From NCBI RefSeq assembly GCF_009674825.1, contig NZ_WKJH01000002.1, forward strand, positions 186,001-250,000: a stretch of DNA of 64,000 nucleotides, read 5' to 3'. Below the pieces are notes generated by a model. That model saw nothing but the letters and a program-made list of their open reading frames with translations, had not been told where the DNA came from and searched no databases. The translations under genes and the position numbers were made by a program. Shown here piece by piece: positions 1 to 8,676 of the stretch (positions within the stretch are counted from its first letter, which is position 1; every line of letters begins with the position of its first letter). The DNA comes from Maribacter luteus. Its GTDB lineage: Bacteria > Bacteroidota > Bacteroidia > Flavobacteriales > Flavobacteriaceae.

Positions 1-1
1 C

Positions 2-61
2 ACTATTCTTTATACCTCCACGGCTTCGTAATCTGATGGCCAAAAATTCATTCATGACCAT
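2..61 (-). CDS. Possible N-terminus of a protein running off the left edge
   Basis: An ATG at 61 (a second at 55) opens a frame of 20 codons on the minus strand without a stop before the window edge. The reading begins MVMNEFLAIRLRSRGG. Its position just beyond the preceding glycosyltransferase in the same direction suits the next gene of the polysaccharide locus. Twenty codons is far too little to name a product, and chance openness cannot be excluded. Confidence 0.25.
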   Translation of the reverse strand, partial: MVMNEFLAIRLRSRGGIKNS

Positions 62-249
62 GACCTAAATCCGTTTTAACAACCTAAGTTTAGAAGATTT
101 TATTGTTATAAATTGAGTAAAATCCAAAACATTATTATGTTCCTAACGAACACAAATTTTTATATTGTCCCATGGTGAATCTTTACAATTTACCACACCT
201 TTTAATCCAAAATTGTAAAGGATCTAAAACAACAATAATTCTATCACAA
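62..249. other. Intergenic region with an 11-bp inverted repeat
   Basis: No coding frame is convincing here. The notable element is the perfect inverted repeat at 181-220, listed separately. The rest is AT-rich spacer between the GT2 gene ending at 250 and the possible gene start at 61. Confidence 0.5.
181..220. repeat. Perfect 11-bp inverted repeat with 18-bp loop
   Basis: CTTTACAATTT at 181-191 is exactly complementary to AAATTGTAAAG at 210-220. The stem is AT-rich and has no following T-run on either strand, so it does not look like a standard intrinsic terminator. It lies downstream of the GT2 gene ending at 250 and upstream of the possible gene starting at 61, so it could be an operator, an mRNA hairpin or a weak terminator. 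Confidence 0.55.
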
Positions 250-1101
250 CTATGAATGCTTTGGTTTTACCCAATAACTCGTTAATCGTTTTAAGGTACC
301 GATAGTGGCGCTTATCGGCAATAAATATAGAGGGCAATGCCGAAATACATAGGTATAGTAGTATTTGAGGTTTGCCGCCCCTTTCATACCGAACAAATGC
401 TCTTTATAGTTCTTTAAACTCTTTTGGGCCATCAATTGGTTGGCCCCACTGGCCTCGGGATAGGTTCCCAACCGCGCTTCTAGACAGCAGTAGATAGCAA
501 AACCGGCCTTACGGGCCCTAAAGGTAAAATCATAATCGGCCATATAATGGGGAAAATGTTCTTTGTCGAAAAGACCTATGGCCTCAAAAACGGCAATAGG
601 AATCAATAGCCCCCGCCCGGGAAAATGGGTCACTTCGAGCAAACCCTTTTCATCTTTTTCATCCAAACTATCCTTTAAAACCAACATACTATCCGTAAGC
701 CATTGTATACGTTCCCCACAAAAATTAATTTCTTTTGTTTCAGCGTCGATACCTGTTGACCCGATCAAAGCGTTAGGTTTCTTTTTAGATGCCAATACCA
801 ACTGTTCTAAATAATCAGCTGTCGGCAAGGTATCATTGTTCAAAGAGAGCACATGGGTGGCCCCATTTTCTAAAGCATAGGATATTCCTTTATTAATACC
901 ACCTGTCCACCATAGGGAGCCATCCCCTTGAAGCACCTTTACCTCTGGGAACTCCACGGTCAATTTTTCCGAAGTTCCGTCAGTAGAACCATCGTCAACG
1001 ATGACGATCTTAAAATCCTTATAGGACTGCCCCAACAAATTCTGCACACAGGCTTTTGTAAACTGCCAACGGTTAAAAACGGGAATTACGATATAAATCA
1101 T
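250..1101 (-). CDS. Family 2 glycosyltransferase
   Basis: A 283-residue GT-A fold glycosyltransferase, cytoplasmic or membrane-peripheral, that would add one sugar to the lipid-linked repeat unit of the surface polysaccharide. The N-terminus shows the GT2 nucleotide-binding motif VDDGSTDG (about 35-42), the SLWWTGGINKGI stretch (62-73) typical of rhamnosyltransferase-like GT2 enzymes, and a metal-binding LNND (87-90) in place of the classic DXD. An acidic MADYDF motif near residue 188 is a likely catalytic region. It is the last complete gene of the locus here, about 33 bp after the polymerase gene, so probably cotranscribed. Donor and acceptor sugars cannot be read from sequence. Confidence 0.9.
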   Translation of the reverse strand: MIYIVIPVFNRWQFTKACVQNLLGQSYKDFKIVIVDDGSTDGTSEKLTVEFPEVKVLQGDGSLWWTGGINKGISYALENGATHVLSLNNDTLPTADYLEQLVLASKKKPNALIGSTGIDAETKEINFCGERIQWLTDSMLVLKDSLDEKDEKGLLEVTHFPGRGLLIPIAVFEAIGLFDKEHFPHYMADYDFTFRARKAGFAIYCCLEARLGTYPEASGANQLMAQKSLKNYKEHLFGMKGAANLKYYYTYVFRHCPLYLLPISATIGTLKRLTSYWVKPKHS

Positions 1102-1134
1102 ATGATGTTTTAGAACTTAAATTATTTTATTGTT

Positions 1135-2418
1135 TTACGAAGCTGATTTTACCCATTGTTTTTTCAGTATGGCCGCACGATAGCGTTTATCAAAAATGCC
1201 GCGCACCCAATTTTTGAATTCCCGATCGTTCATGGCCCTAAAATCATTGGATAGACACATGGCGATCATTACCCATAAGAAGAAATAGTTGAGATTGAAC
1301 ATACTAAAATCCTCTACCCAGGCATAGGTCCACCGAAAAGCTACATAGACCCCTACGATTTTCATGATCCGGCTCTTGGATTTATACAAAGCCAAATAGG
1401 AGGCTTTAAAGAACACCAAAAAGTAGAGGACGACTCCTACGACACCTGTCCAAGTGAATACATTCAAGATAGACACCTCATTACTTGGGCGTTCCATTTT
1501 ATTGGTCCCCAGATCACGATCGATTCCAGGACCAAACCATTGAGATTCATTCCCCCTGGCCGGGGTTCGCCCCAACCACATATAGTCATATTTTAAGGCG
1601 GAGGTAATCACCTCCACATACAAAAAGGTTCGAGTATCTGCCGTTAAATCTGCAGGGCCGCCGATATCCTGTTCCTGCTCCGCTTCATAGTCCCCCTCGA
1701 TATACTCGTTCATTTTAAAGATATTAAAGGTATTCGTTACCCCTAAATACAATAACACAAAGGGCAAAACCATAAAAAGAAATCGTGTTACTTTCAACAC
1801 TTTGGTATTGGCCAATACCTTAAAATAGTACACCAAGGAAAGCAACATGGGGATTACAAATTTGATTACATTACTACGGGCCCCTAAATTTGCCGCAAAA
1901 ACCACCACTGCGCATACCACCGTTATTATTTTCCATTTTTTAGTCAAAAAAGGAAAAAAGAGCAATATAATACTTACCGGCACCAAATAATGCCCAACCG
2001 CCTCATTCATCAAAACGAAGTAAATACCCAAAAAAGCCGGGAGAATATATTGAAACCATTGTTGTAACACCCGTTGTACCCAATAGGTGTTGGTTGCGAT
2101 ATAAATACAAAGGGGAAGCAATAAGACCATACCGAACTGTATCAAAAATTTCCATTCCCAATAGTCAGCGGCCACAAAAAACCCACGTACAATACAGATG
2201 ATATTCCAATACAGGTAGAGTTTTACAAAGTGTATGTTCCTATCATTATCAGAATTATAATATTGTTTCTTTTCTTTTACAAAAAAAACCAACACCCCTC
2301 CCAATAGGGCCCACCAGACCACGGTGCTATTAATAGGCATTGTTGAAAAAGCATTTACCGAATACAGGGTGATGACCACCATCATCGATAGTAGGATATG
2401 TTTGGTCGATTTTGACAA
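1135..2418 (-). CDS. Wzy-like polysaccharide polymerase / O-antigen ligase-family membrane protein
   Basis: A 427-residue integral membrane protein with roughly ten or more hydrophobic segments and one larger hydrophilic loop near residues 225-310 (ending about WFGPGIDRDLG), the layout of Wzy polymerases and O-antigen ligases, whose catalytic loop is periplasmic. It would join repeat units at the periplasmic face of the inner membrane. Sequence identity in this family is low, so the assignment rests on topology and on its place among glycosyltransferases and a Wzx flippase. The next gene upstream ends only about 11 bp away. A ligase role is the main alternative. Confidence 0.7.
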   Translation of the reverse strand: MSKSTKHILLSMMVVITLYSVNAFSTMPINSTVVWWALLGGVLVFFVKEKKQYYNSDNDRNIHFVKLYLYWNIICIVRGFFVAADYWEWKFLIQFGMVLLLPLCIYIATNTYWVQRVLQQWFQYILPAFLGIYFVLMNEAVGHYLVPVSIILLFFPFLTKKWKIITVVCAVVVFAANLGARSNVIKFVIPMLLSLVYYFKVLANTKVLKVTRFLFMVLPFVLLYLGVTNTFNIFKMNEYIEGDYEAEQEQDIGGPADLTADTRTFLYVEVITSALKYDYMWLGRTPARGNESQWFGPGIDRDLGTNKMERPSNEVSILNVFTWTGVVGVVLYFLVFFKASYLALYKSKSRIMKIVGVYVAFRWTYAWVEDFSMFNLNYFFLWVMIAMCLSNDFRAMNDREFKNWVRGIFDKRYRAAILKKQWVKSAS

Positions 2419-2429
2419 TTCCTCTTTAA

Positions 2430-3053
2430 TTAAATTATTGATTTGATTTTTTTTGCCGGATTACCCCCCCAAATTTCATTTGCGGGAATGTCTTTGGTCA
2501 CTACGGCAGAAGCACCGATAATCGAATTTTCCCCAATGGTAACCCCTTTAAGTATTTTAGAATGAGCCCCGATAAAAACGTTATCATGAATAACGACCGG
2601 TAACTTTTTTTTATTCGCCATATCGGCCATGGAATCCCTCCTTATTTTCGCATCCAATGAATGAAAATCAGTATCATAAATGCAAACCCCCCCACCTATC
2701 TTAACATAATCACCGATAGTAATCCCTACATGGCAGACCAATGCTGATTGACTCATACTAACATGATCCCCAATAATTAATTTAGCATTACGATCAACAA
2801 AAAACATACATGGTTGGGCACAACCAATTGGATTTGAGGCAATCGTATTGTTCATTCTAAAGTTCTCCCCGATAAGAAACTCGCCCCCTCTTGCTACCAT
2901 TAAATAAGGAAGTCCTTTTGTTTTATAATCCCTATGGTTTACCCTATTGCCATAGAAAAGCAATTGACATCTCAATTTATCCAACAATGAAAGGATGATA
3001 TAATACACCTTTCGTAACCCTTTAAAAAATAAGCTATAAGCCTTTTTAATCAT
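2430..3053 (-). CDS. Left-handed beta-helix (hexapeptide) acyltransferase, WcaF/Maa-like
   Basis: A 207-residue acyltransferase that would transfer an acetyl or similar group from acyl-CoA to a sugar. After a basic, partly hydrophobic N-terminus (1-30) come isoleucine-rich hexapeptide turns ([36 protein letters not shown]) and the typical end of the family (GGNPAKKI). The histidine in DTDFHSLD (about residue 132) is the likely catalytic base, as in maltose and galactoside O-acetyltransferases. Its start overlaps the end of the next acyltransferase by 8 bp, so the two are translationally coupled. Acceptor unknown. Confidence 0.85.
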   Translation of the reverse strand: MIKKAYSLFFKGLRKVYYIILSLLDKLRCQLLFYGNRVNHRDYKTKGLPYLMVARGGEFLIGENFRMNNTIASNPIGCAQPCMFFVDRNAKLIIGDHVSMSQSALVCHVGITIGDYVKIGGGVCIYDTDFHSLDAKIRRDSMADMANKKKLPVVIHDNVFIGAHSKILKGVTIGENSIIGASAVVTKDIPANEIWGGNPAKKIKSII

Positions 3054-3762
3054 TTTTTGATGTTTTCAAATCCTTCTTAGATGAGTATGGCAACAGTATA
3101 TCTTTTTTCTGGACTACCACCTCTGGGGGGCTTTGCCACCATTTGGAAGATTCCAACTTGTTTCGCAATTCATCATCAAACCTATATTTGATCAATTTGG
3201 CCGGCACCCCCCCTACAACGGCATAAGCAGGAACATCCTTAGAAACAACCGCCCCAGCCGCCACTACGGCCCCATTACCAATTTTTACACCATCCATGAT
3301 GATGGCGTTTGCCCCAATCCATACATCATTCCCAATGGTTATAGGCGCATATTCTTGAAATTCAACATCTTCATTTAGAACCTGTACCCCTAAAGCATTT
3401 TGCTTTTTATAAAATATAGGGGAAGTTGAAAATAAATGTAAAGGATGACTTCCTAAACCCATTTTTACACCATGGGCTATGGAACAGTAGTTGCCAATCG
3501 TGGTGTTTTGAATCAACGTTCCAAAATTAATATACGAATACGAACCTATATGACTATGGTTTATGGTACAATCCCCACAAATATGTGCATTTTGTCCTAT
3601 GGTAACATCTTCGGTAAAACTAGACCCCTTATCAATGATGGCATGGGGAAATCGTCGTTTATTTTGAATATCCCTTGCCTTATCATTGGCTACCTCCAAT
3701 ACACCTTTTACCAACCCCAGTGGCAACCAAAATACTCTTGCTATTCTTTGTTTGAACTTCAT
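3046..3762 (-). CDS. Hexapeptide acyltransferase of the CatB/XAT type
   Basis: A 238-residue left-handed beta-helix acyltransferase. Hexapeptide repeats run from about residue 45 to 200, interrupted by a loop ([14 protein letters not shown]) carrying the histidine typical of xenobiotic and sugar acetyltransferases of the XAT group. The C-terminus [14 protein letters not shown] and a helical tail ([10 protein letters not shown]) match that subfamily. In a polysaccharide locus it more likely decorates a sugar than an antibiotic. It overlaps its downstream neighbour by 8 bp and starts 12 bp after the GT-D-like gene, so it sits inside one operon. Confidence 0.85.
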   Translation of the reverse strand: MKFKQRIARVFWLPLGLVKGVLEVANDKARDIQNKRRFPHAIIDKGSSFTEDVTIGQNAHICGDCTINHSHIGSYSYINFGTLIQNTTIGNYCSIAHGVKMGLGSHPLHLFSTSPIFYKKQNALGVQVLNEDVEFQEYAPITIGNDVWIGANAIIMDGVKIGNGAVVAAGAVVSKDVPAYAVVGGVPAKLIKYRFDDELRNKLESSKWWQSPPEVVVQKKDILLPYSSKKDLKTSKND

Positions 3763-3774
3763 ATTGCAGCAATA

Positions 3775-4725
3775 TTACCAATAGCAGGCCCCTTCTACCA
3801 CATTCGCGTTTTTAGGCTTTTCATTGTCTCCGGGGCGCACCCAATGCTCATTGAATAAATTCATATAAGGCCAAACGATATAATTTTCCCATCGTTTCCC
3901 TTTGATCCCGAACAGCAACTGGGTGGCCCCGGCCATATGTATGGCTTTTTTCCCACTGCGTTTTACATGGGCCGCCAGGGGAAAACCATAGGCACCACAA
4001 CCAATGATACAAACATCATAATCCGCCGCATCTATCTGTTGCTTCATATGCTCCAAAGCCTCGAACCAATCATTAAACGCCGTTTCGGATCCCGCCACAC
4101 TTTGTACGGCTTTTATGGTTTTTAACTCAAAGGCAGGCAATAAATTGTTCTCGAACAATAACTCCCGTTTTTGGTATTGTTTTTCTATGGTCTCCGCAAA
4201 GGGGTGTACCACCAATACCTTTTTCCCTTTCAGGGCCCTTGTCCAAGGATTGCTACAGAAAAAAGGTTCCAGATCTTCCAACATTACCCTTTTGGCCTTG
4301 ATCAATCCTTGTGCCAGGTATTGTTCGTCCAACAGCCATGAGCCTAGGATATCAACTTCTTGGGTATCGTTCAACATTAGATCACAAAATGCTTCAATGT
4401 TCTTTTGCGTAGCCGGGAAAAAACCACTCCATACTTGTAATTGTTTCATGATCGAGGGCTCCCACCACCATTTAAGGCTTTTGCCGGTGATAAAATCCTT
4501 TTTACTCCGGTTGTTTTTTTTCACCCCGATATAATTAATCAAATTTCCCATTTCAGTAGAACCGTAACGGGCGATCATACAGGGGCCATCCGCCATCAAG
4601 GTTTTATACATGAGTTCATTGGCATACTCCTTATTGGAAAACAACTTCCAGTTACGTCCTTCTTCCGCTGGCTTGCCGGTGATAATCGTATATAAATGCT
4701 TTAAACCTTTTAATATCTTTTTCAT
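3775..4725 (-). CDS. Putative GT-D fold (DUF1792-like) glycosyltransferase
   Basis: A 316-residue soluble protein. The segment CMIARYGSTEMGNLI (about 49-63) resembles the R-Y/F-G-[DS]-x-E signature of GT-D type transferases, and the C-terminal half has a nucleotide-sugar-like region (KKVLVVHPFAETI; CIIGCGAYGFPLAAHVKRSG; AIHMAGATQLLFGIKG). That combination occurs in polysaccharide loci and is generally annotated as GT-D fold glycosyltransferase. The substrate is unknown. The position between acyltransferases and a GT2 gene supports a role in repeat-unit assembly. Assignment rests on remembered motifs, not on a profile search. Confidence 0.65.
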   Translation of the reverse strand: MKKILKGLKHLYTIITGKPAEEGRNWKLFSNKEYANELMYKTLMADGPCMIARYGSTEMGNLINYIGVKKNNRSKKDFITGKSLKWWWEPSIMKQLQVWSGFFPATQKNIEAFCDLMLNDTQEVDILGSWLLDEQYLAQGLIKAKRVMLEDLEPFFCSNPWTRALKGKKVLVVHPFAETIEKQYQKRELLFENNLLPAFELKTIKAVQSVAGSETAFNDWFEALEHMKQQIDAADYDVCIIGCGAYGFPLAAHVKRSGKKAIHMAGATQLLFGIKGKRWENYIVWPYMNLFNEHWVRPGDNEKPKNANVVEGACYW

Positions 4726-4811
4726 GAATGATTGAATTAAAATGAGAAAAAGTAAGATACTATTTCCCTTGGAACGTTACTTGACCCATTCTTAATGCCC
4801 TTACATTTGCA

Positions 4812-5804
4812 TTAGAACAAAATTTTCCGATTTTCCGATGACCGTCCATTTACACCATTTTTAACAGCGAACAGTAGGGATAGCAACACTTTGGTAATTT
4901 TCGTTAACCATATATTCGACAAACAATACACATAGATATTCTTTTTAACCACCTTATTTTTCAATGGTTTGACCTTAGTGTAATACACTTTGTCAAATTC
5001 GATAAAAGGGGAAAAAAAGGAATTGATAATCTCATTATTGTCCTTTTTTTCCTGCTGTTCTTTGGTAGTTGTATAGTACACGGGATCCAACGCCTTAATT
5101 AGCGAATCCCGGATTTTATTGAACCGGATGTAATACGACGGATGTCTAACGATGACACTCGTTACCGAACCTGCCGTATCTTCGGTATATTGATATACAA
5201 TGTCTTTTACATTCTTGACTTTATCTACCCTTTTACAAAGCTCCAGGTTCATTAACACATCCTCTCCCACTTTAATGGTTTTATCGAAGGCAAAGGAGGA
5301 TTCCTGGAATAGGGCCTTCTTATAAACGGAAGCATACATGACCCCAAAATTTTTGCCGGTCATTAAGGCGTCCAGATATTCGGTTTTACCCAATTCCTCA
5401 ACCGTATGAATCTGCCAGACCCTTTTATTGGGCACACTAATGAACGATCCATTGACTATATCATAATCCCCATTCCCACATTCCTGCATTAGGGCCAAGA
5501 GTCCACCTTCCAGGAACACATCGTCCGCATCGAGGAAGGTGATATACTCCGCAGAGGCACGTAACCACCCCATTTTTCTCGCGGCCGTAGCCCCCTTGTT
5601 TTCTTGGTCAAACACCATTACCCGGGAATCCTGTTGGGCCAATTCATTTAAAATTGATAAAGAGTTGTCGGTACTCCCATCGTTTACAAATATCAGTTCA
5701 TAGTCGGTAAACGATTGATCAAAAACACTCTGGGCCACTTTCTGTAAATAAGGCCCTGCATTGAATACCGGTACTATGATACTTACTTTTATCTTATCCA
5801 TCAT
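4812..5804 (-). CDS. Family 2 glycosyltransferase
   Basis: A 330-residue GT2 enzyme with the standard N-terminal GT-A domain: IIVPVFNAGPYL (9-20), NDGSTDNS (41-48) and the metal-binding DADD (92-95). The C-terminal third is variable and basic and ends in a hydrophobic segment (LTKITKVLLSLLFAV), which may hold it at the inner membrane. Two start codons (5804 and 5801) are adjacent. It should add a sugar to the lipid-linked intermediate. The 300 bp upstream contain what look like remains of another gene. Confidence 0.9.
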   Translation of the reverse strand: MMDKIKVSIIVPVFNAGPYLQKVAQSVFDQSFTDYELIFVNDGSTDNSLSILNELAQQDSRVMVFDQENKGATAARKMGWLRASAEYITFLDADDVFLEGGLLALMQECGNGDYDIVNGSFISVPNKRVWQIHTVEELGKTEYLDALMTGKNFGVMYASVYKKALFQESSFAFDKTIKVGEDVLMNLELCKRVDKVKNVKDIVYQYTEDTAGSVTSVIVRHPSYYIRFNKIRDSLIKALDPVYYTTTKEQQEKKDNNEIINSFFSPFIEFDKVYYTKVKPLKNKVVKKNIYVYCLSNIWLTKITKVLLSLLFAVKNGVNGRSSENRKILF

Positions 5805-6104
5805 ATTATAAAAAAATGCCTCCTAGAGAAAGTCCAGGTTTTCCATATTCATTTTTTACATTCCATTTCTTATAATATAGTTGTTCTCTAGTTTCTATAA
5901 TCCATTTAGGATATGCCCATTACTCCCGTTTTCCTAGTTTTAACCGAAAAAACGTAAGGTATAAGGGTTGAGCCATGCTTAGTGTTCAAAGTGTTCCATC
6001 GTAAATACCCAATCACAATTTTGCAGGTATTCTTCCGTTTTTCGGGGATTTTCTGAAGTAAAACGCTAAAGTCTTTTAAATGTTGCACTTAAAACTTAGG
6101 CCCT
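5805..6104 (-). pseudogene. Gap with broken protein-like frames, possible gene remnant
   Basis: No intact gene fits here, but two short minus-strand stretches in different frames read like ordinary protein. At 5979-6065 the frame between stops gives a segment ending NCDWVFTMEHFEH; at 5806-5919 another is rich in aromatic and charged residues (YPKWIIETREQLYYKKW) and ends just before the next start codon. A third frame at the upstream edge reads HLKDFSVLLQKIPE. Together they suggest the decayed end of a deleted gene in a recombining polysaccharide locus. Each piece is under 40 codons, so chance is possible. Confidence 0.3.
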
Positions 6105-7100
6105 TTAAGCCTTTAAAATATCGGCATTGAAATCCCCAGCTTCCGTTGCCAATATCCAACGATCACTTTTGGGGTAGCCGTGCCAGAAATTTTCGGGACT
6201 AATCACCATGCCCCTACTTAACAATGCAGCCTTATAGGAAAAGGAGCTTTTACTGGTTATCAACATGTCGGCATAGACCATATGCAAAAAGGAATCCCGC
6301 GCTCCCATATCCAAGCAATATTCCAGATTTTCAAATTGTTCAAATTCAGAAAAATCAGCCCGTTTCCCTTGTGAGTACAAATAAATCTTAATTGGTTTAT
6401 CTGTCTTTACATTCGCTACGACCTTAGATAAGGTATTTATAAAATAATCATTGTCTTGCCACCGCATCAATAAATTGGGGTTCTTGTTCAACTGCCCTAT
6501 AGTGATATCCCCCCGCCGTACATGAATGGCTATATTATAATAGTGAGGATCAAAGACCAACGCATCCGTCTTTCTCGACAAAGCATTATAAAACTTCTGC
6601 TGCAACGCTTCCCTTACCTCGAATTGCTTATAATAAAACTGGTCCTGTTCAGCCACAAAAACCACTTTTTGTGCCCTATAGGCTTCAAATATTTTTTTTA
6701 TTTGAACTATTTCAGCTTCCTTATTTTCATCAAATAAGGGAATCCTCACCTTTTTATAGCCATGTTCGTTTACCAAGGTAGCTACGGGGACCTCATCTTG
6801 ACCAAGGCCCAAAAAGGCATCCCATTGGCCCATGGGAAATGGGGTATGTGCAAATCGTAATCCAAATTTTTGGGCAAACCAATACCCTGCGATCCAATTG
6901 GCCATTTGATGGCCGATACCGGCTCCTGGGTTAGGGATGGCCGTGAAGTATTGCACTACACCGTTATGTTTTGGCTTATGCTTTAACTTAGTAAACCAAT
7001 AGGCCTTATAGATCGATGGGTACCAATTACATTTTTTGGTTTTTTTTATTACTATATTCCATAGCTTTCGCTTTATCTTTTTAAGTAAATCAGTAATCAT
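6105..7100 (-). CDS. GT11-like alpha-1,2-fucosyltransferase
   Basis: A 331-residue glycosyltransferase with the features of the GDP-fucose-using GT11 family: an N-terminal glycine-rich entry GAGIGHQMANWIAGYWFA (59-76) and the donor-binding HVRRGD motif (193-198). A later block, SKSSFSYKAALLSRGMVI (about 284-301), takes the place of the family's S-x-S-x-F motif. GDP-L-fucose would come from gmd and fcl in the same locus, so the enzyme probably adds fucose to the repeat unit. The N-terminal 50 residues are very basic, suggesting membrane association. Other HxRRGD transferases (related GT-B families) are the alternative. Confidence 0.75.
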   Translation of the reverse strand: MITDLLKKIKRKLWNIVIKKTKKCNWYPSIYKAYWFTKLKHKPKHNGVVQYFTAIPNPGAGIGHQMANWIAGYWFAQKFGLRFAHTPFPMGQWDAFLGLGQDEVPVATLVNEHGYKKVRIPLFDENKEAEIVQIKKIFEAYRAQKVVFVAEQDQFYYKQFEVREALQQKFYNALSRKTDALVFDPHYYNIAIHVRRGDITIGQLNKNPNLLMRWQDNDYFINTLSKVVANVKTDKPIKIYLYSQGKRADFSEFEQFENLEYCLDMGARDSFLHMVYADMLITSKSSFSYKAALLSRGMVISPENFWHGYPKSDRWILATEAGDFNADILKA

Positions 7101-7403
7101 ATAAAAATGACTTAGTATTGATATCTTTAACCCGAATAAGGAACAATGTTAGTTTATACTTTTAGATTCACATAAATTATTCCACGTTCAGTTTATAAAA
7201 CCGTTTATCCGTTAGTCTCGATATCATCAACATTCGATCCACAATAGAATTTGACCTCGAAGAATTAATTTGAAAATATGGTGATAACCGTTATTTTGTA
7301 AGATAAAAATTTCTTCAAAGCTTCAACGTACTTTTTTAACCATACTCTCCTTTTATCAATATTATGATATAAAATAATAAGCTGCAATAGCTAAAACAAC
7401 CAT
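7101..7403. other. AT-rich gap without a recognisable gene
   Basis: About 300 bp between the fucosyltransferase-like gene and the GT-like gene. The best minus-strand opening is 38 codons at 7177-7290 with a protein-like ending (ISRLTDKRFYKLNVE) but no good start. No clear promoter, terminator or repeat was found. It may be a further scar of gene loss or simply spacer. Confidence 0.4.
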
Positions 7404-8231
7404 TTATTTTTTTCGGGATATTCTCTCCAAAAAGTGTTTAAATTGAATTGGGATTTTCTTAATCCTATTGTCTATTTTCTCTTTAATCGTAGTAGGCCTC
7501 CTAGACTCATGAAACCCTCTATTGGAAAAATCAACCTTGATATCGAAACTTTCAAATAAAGGAACGACTTCCTCTTTCCACTTGCCACCAATAATCCCTG
7601 TAAAAACATAAGGGATAATTTCATTTACTCCGATTTTAATCCAGTTAGGATCAACCACATAAAACTTATGCGATTCCCAGGCCGCCCTTTTAGACCCAAA
7701 TTCTTCAAATTCCCAGGCACTTTCATGACTCCTCAAGTAATAATCCAAAACTTCCTTTTTCCAAATGGCAGCCTGACAGCACAACCTATAACGTTGCTTT
7801 ATTTTTACATTATATAAATTTTTAAATTCCGATGGCCCAGTGTTTTCGACCGCCTGATCCGTTAAATGGATACAATCTATTGTGGAATTTCCCTTCATTA
7901 ATTCGACATAATTTTTCACCCATTCATTTTGAACCCGTCCTTTAAGAAAATAATCTTCTTGCATATAAAGCACAAGATCCTCTTCAATATATGCCAAGGC
8001 CCATTTTAAGCATTGGCTCCAAGTGGCGCGTTCAGTTTTGGGAAATTCATTTCTTAAACACCCTTGAACCGCTTTGATATGCAAACCTGGATAGCTAAAA
8101 TCTTTATATTCCGTGTTTAAGTATATTGTTCCAGCAAAGTCTGGCCAAAATTCTTTAAAAAGTTTAAAAAAAGGATTCCAACACTCCTCAAACTTATCAC
8201 AGGTATTAATTAAAATAGCGTAATTACTCAT
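7404..8231 (-). CDS. Uncharacterised glycosyltransferase-like protein
   Basis: A 275-residue protein that I do not place in a named CAZy family. The N-terminus (YAILINTCDKF) and the acidic motif VLYMQEDYFL (87-96), following a strand-like segment, look like the nucleotide-sugar binding half of a GT-A enzyme with the DXD replaced by QED. Trp-, Tyr- and Cys-containing patches (RYRLCCQAAIWKKEVL) fit an acceptor-binding half. The last 30 residues are basic and probably peripheral to the membrane. It sits alone between two large AT-rich gaps and its base use looks more AT-rich than gmd or fcl, which suggests separate acquisition. Confidence 0.55.
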   Translation of the reverse strand: MSNYAILINTCDKFEECWNPFFKLFKEFWPDFAGTIYLNTEYKDFSYPGLHIKAVQGCLRNEFPKTERATWSQCLKWALAYIEEDLVLYMQEDYFLKGRVQNEWVKNYVELMKGNSTIDCIHLTDQAVENTGPSEFKNLYNVKIKQRYRLCCQAAIWKKEVLDYYLRSHESAWEFEEFGSKRAAWESHKFYVVDPNWIKIGVNEIIPYVFTGIIGGKWKEEVVPLFESFDIKVDFSNRGFHESRRPTTIKEKIDNRIKKIPIQFKHFLERISRKK

Positions 8232-8676
8232 TTAATTTGTTTTTTATTTTCACTAAATAGGTCCGTTTTTACTTTGGCGTCCCAAGCACAAAATCAAACA
8301 TGTTTTCAAAAGGAGATTATGATGAAGTACGTTGCTGCTACCTAAACAACACCTACGGTTCGCACAATCTGTATTAATGGCATATATATGTTTATGGTAT
8401 TTTATAAGTAAACGGCCAACAGTATGATAAAATAACATTGTGCGACCAAAATCGATATACCGTTTTTATTTATGTAATTCAGAAAAGCAAACAGACTATC
8501 TATTATGCTTAATTGAGTTTTAATTTGAATAACAAAAATAGGTATATAATCAAATACTCATCGCTTAAAAAGTGCCTAGATAAGAATATCCAAGGTTGTT
8601 TGGTGCGTTCTTTACTAAAGTATTGTATTATTCATTTCACCAATCATTTTGAAGGCTTGCAATTGGAAATCTATCG
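8232..8676. other. AT-rich gap without a recognisable gene
   Basis: About 445 bp between the GT-like gene and a hexapeptide acyltransferase. Minus-strand frames are short: a 61-codon opening at 8253-8438 has unnatural composition, and a 36-codon opening near 8515-8625 lacks a start. No hairpin with a T-run, promoter match or repeat was seen. It resembles the other gene-scar gaps of this locus. Confidence 0.45.

Noticed and set aside
5906-6088. 60-codon minus-strand ORF in the gap before the GT2 gene
   Set aside because: It crosses several protein-like stretches belonging to other frames; it is better explained as part of a decayed remnant than as an intact gene.
8253-8438. 61-codon minus-strand ORF
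   Set aside because: Cys/His/Leu-rich random-looking translation in an AT-rich gap, with no signal peptide, domain or spacing to neighbours.
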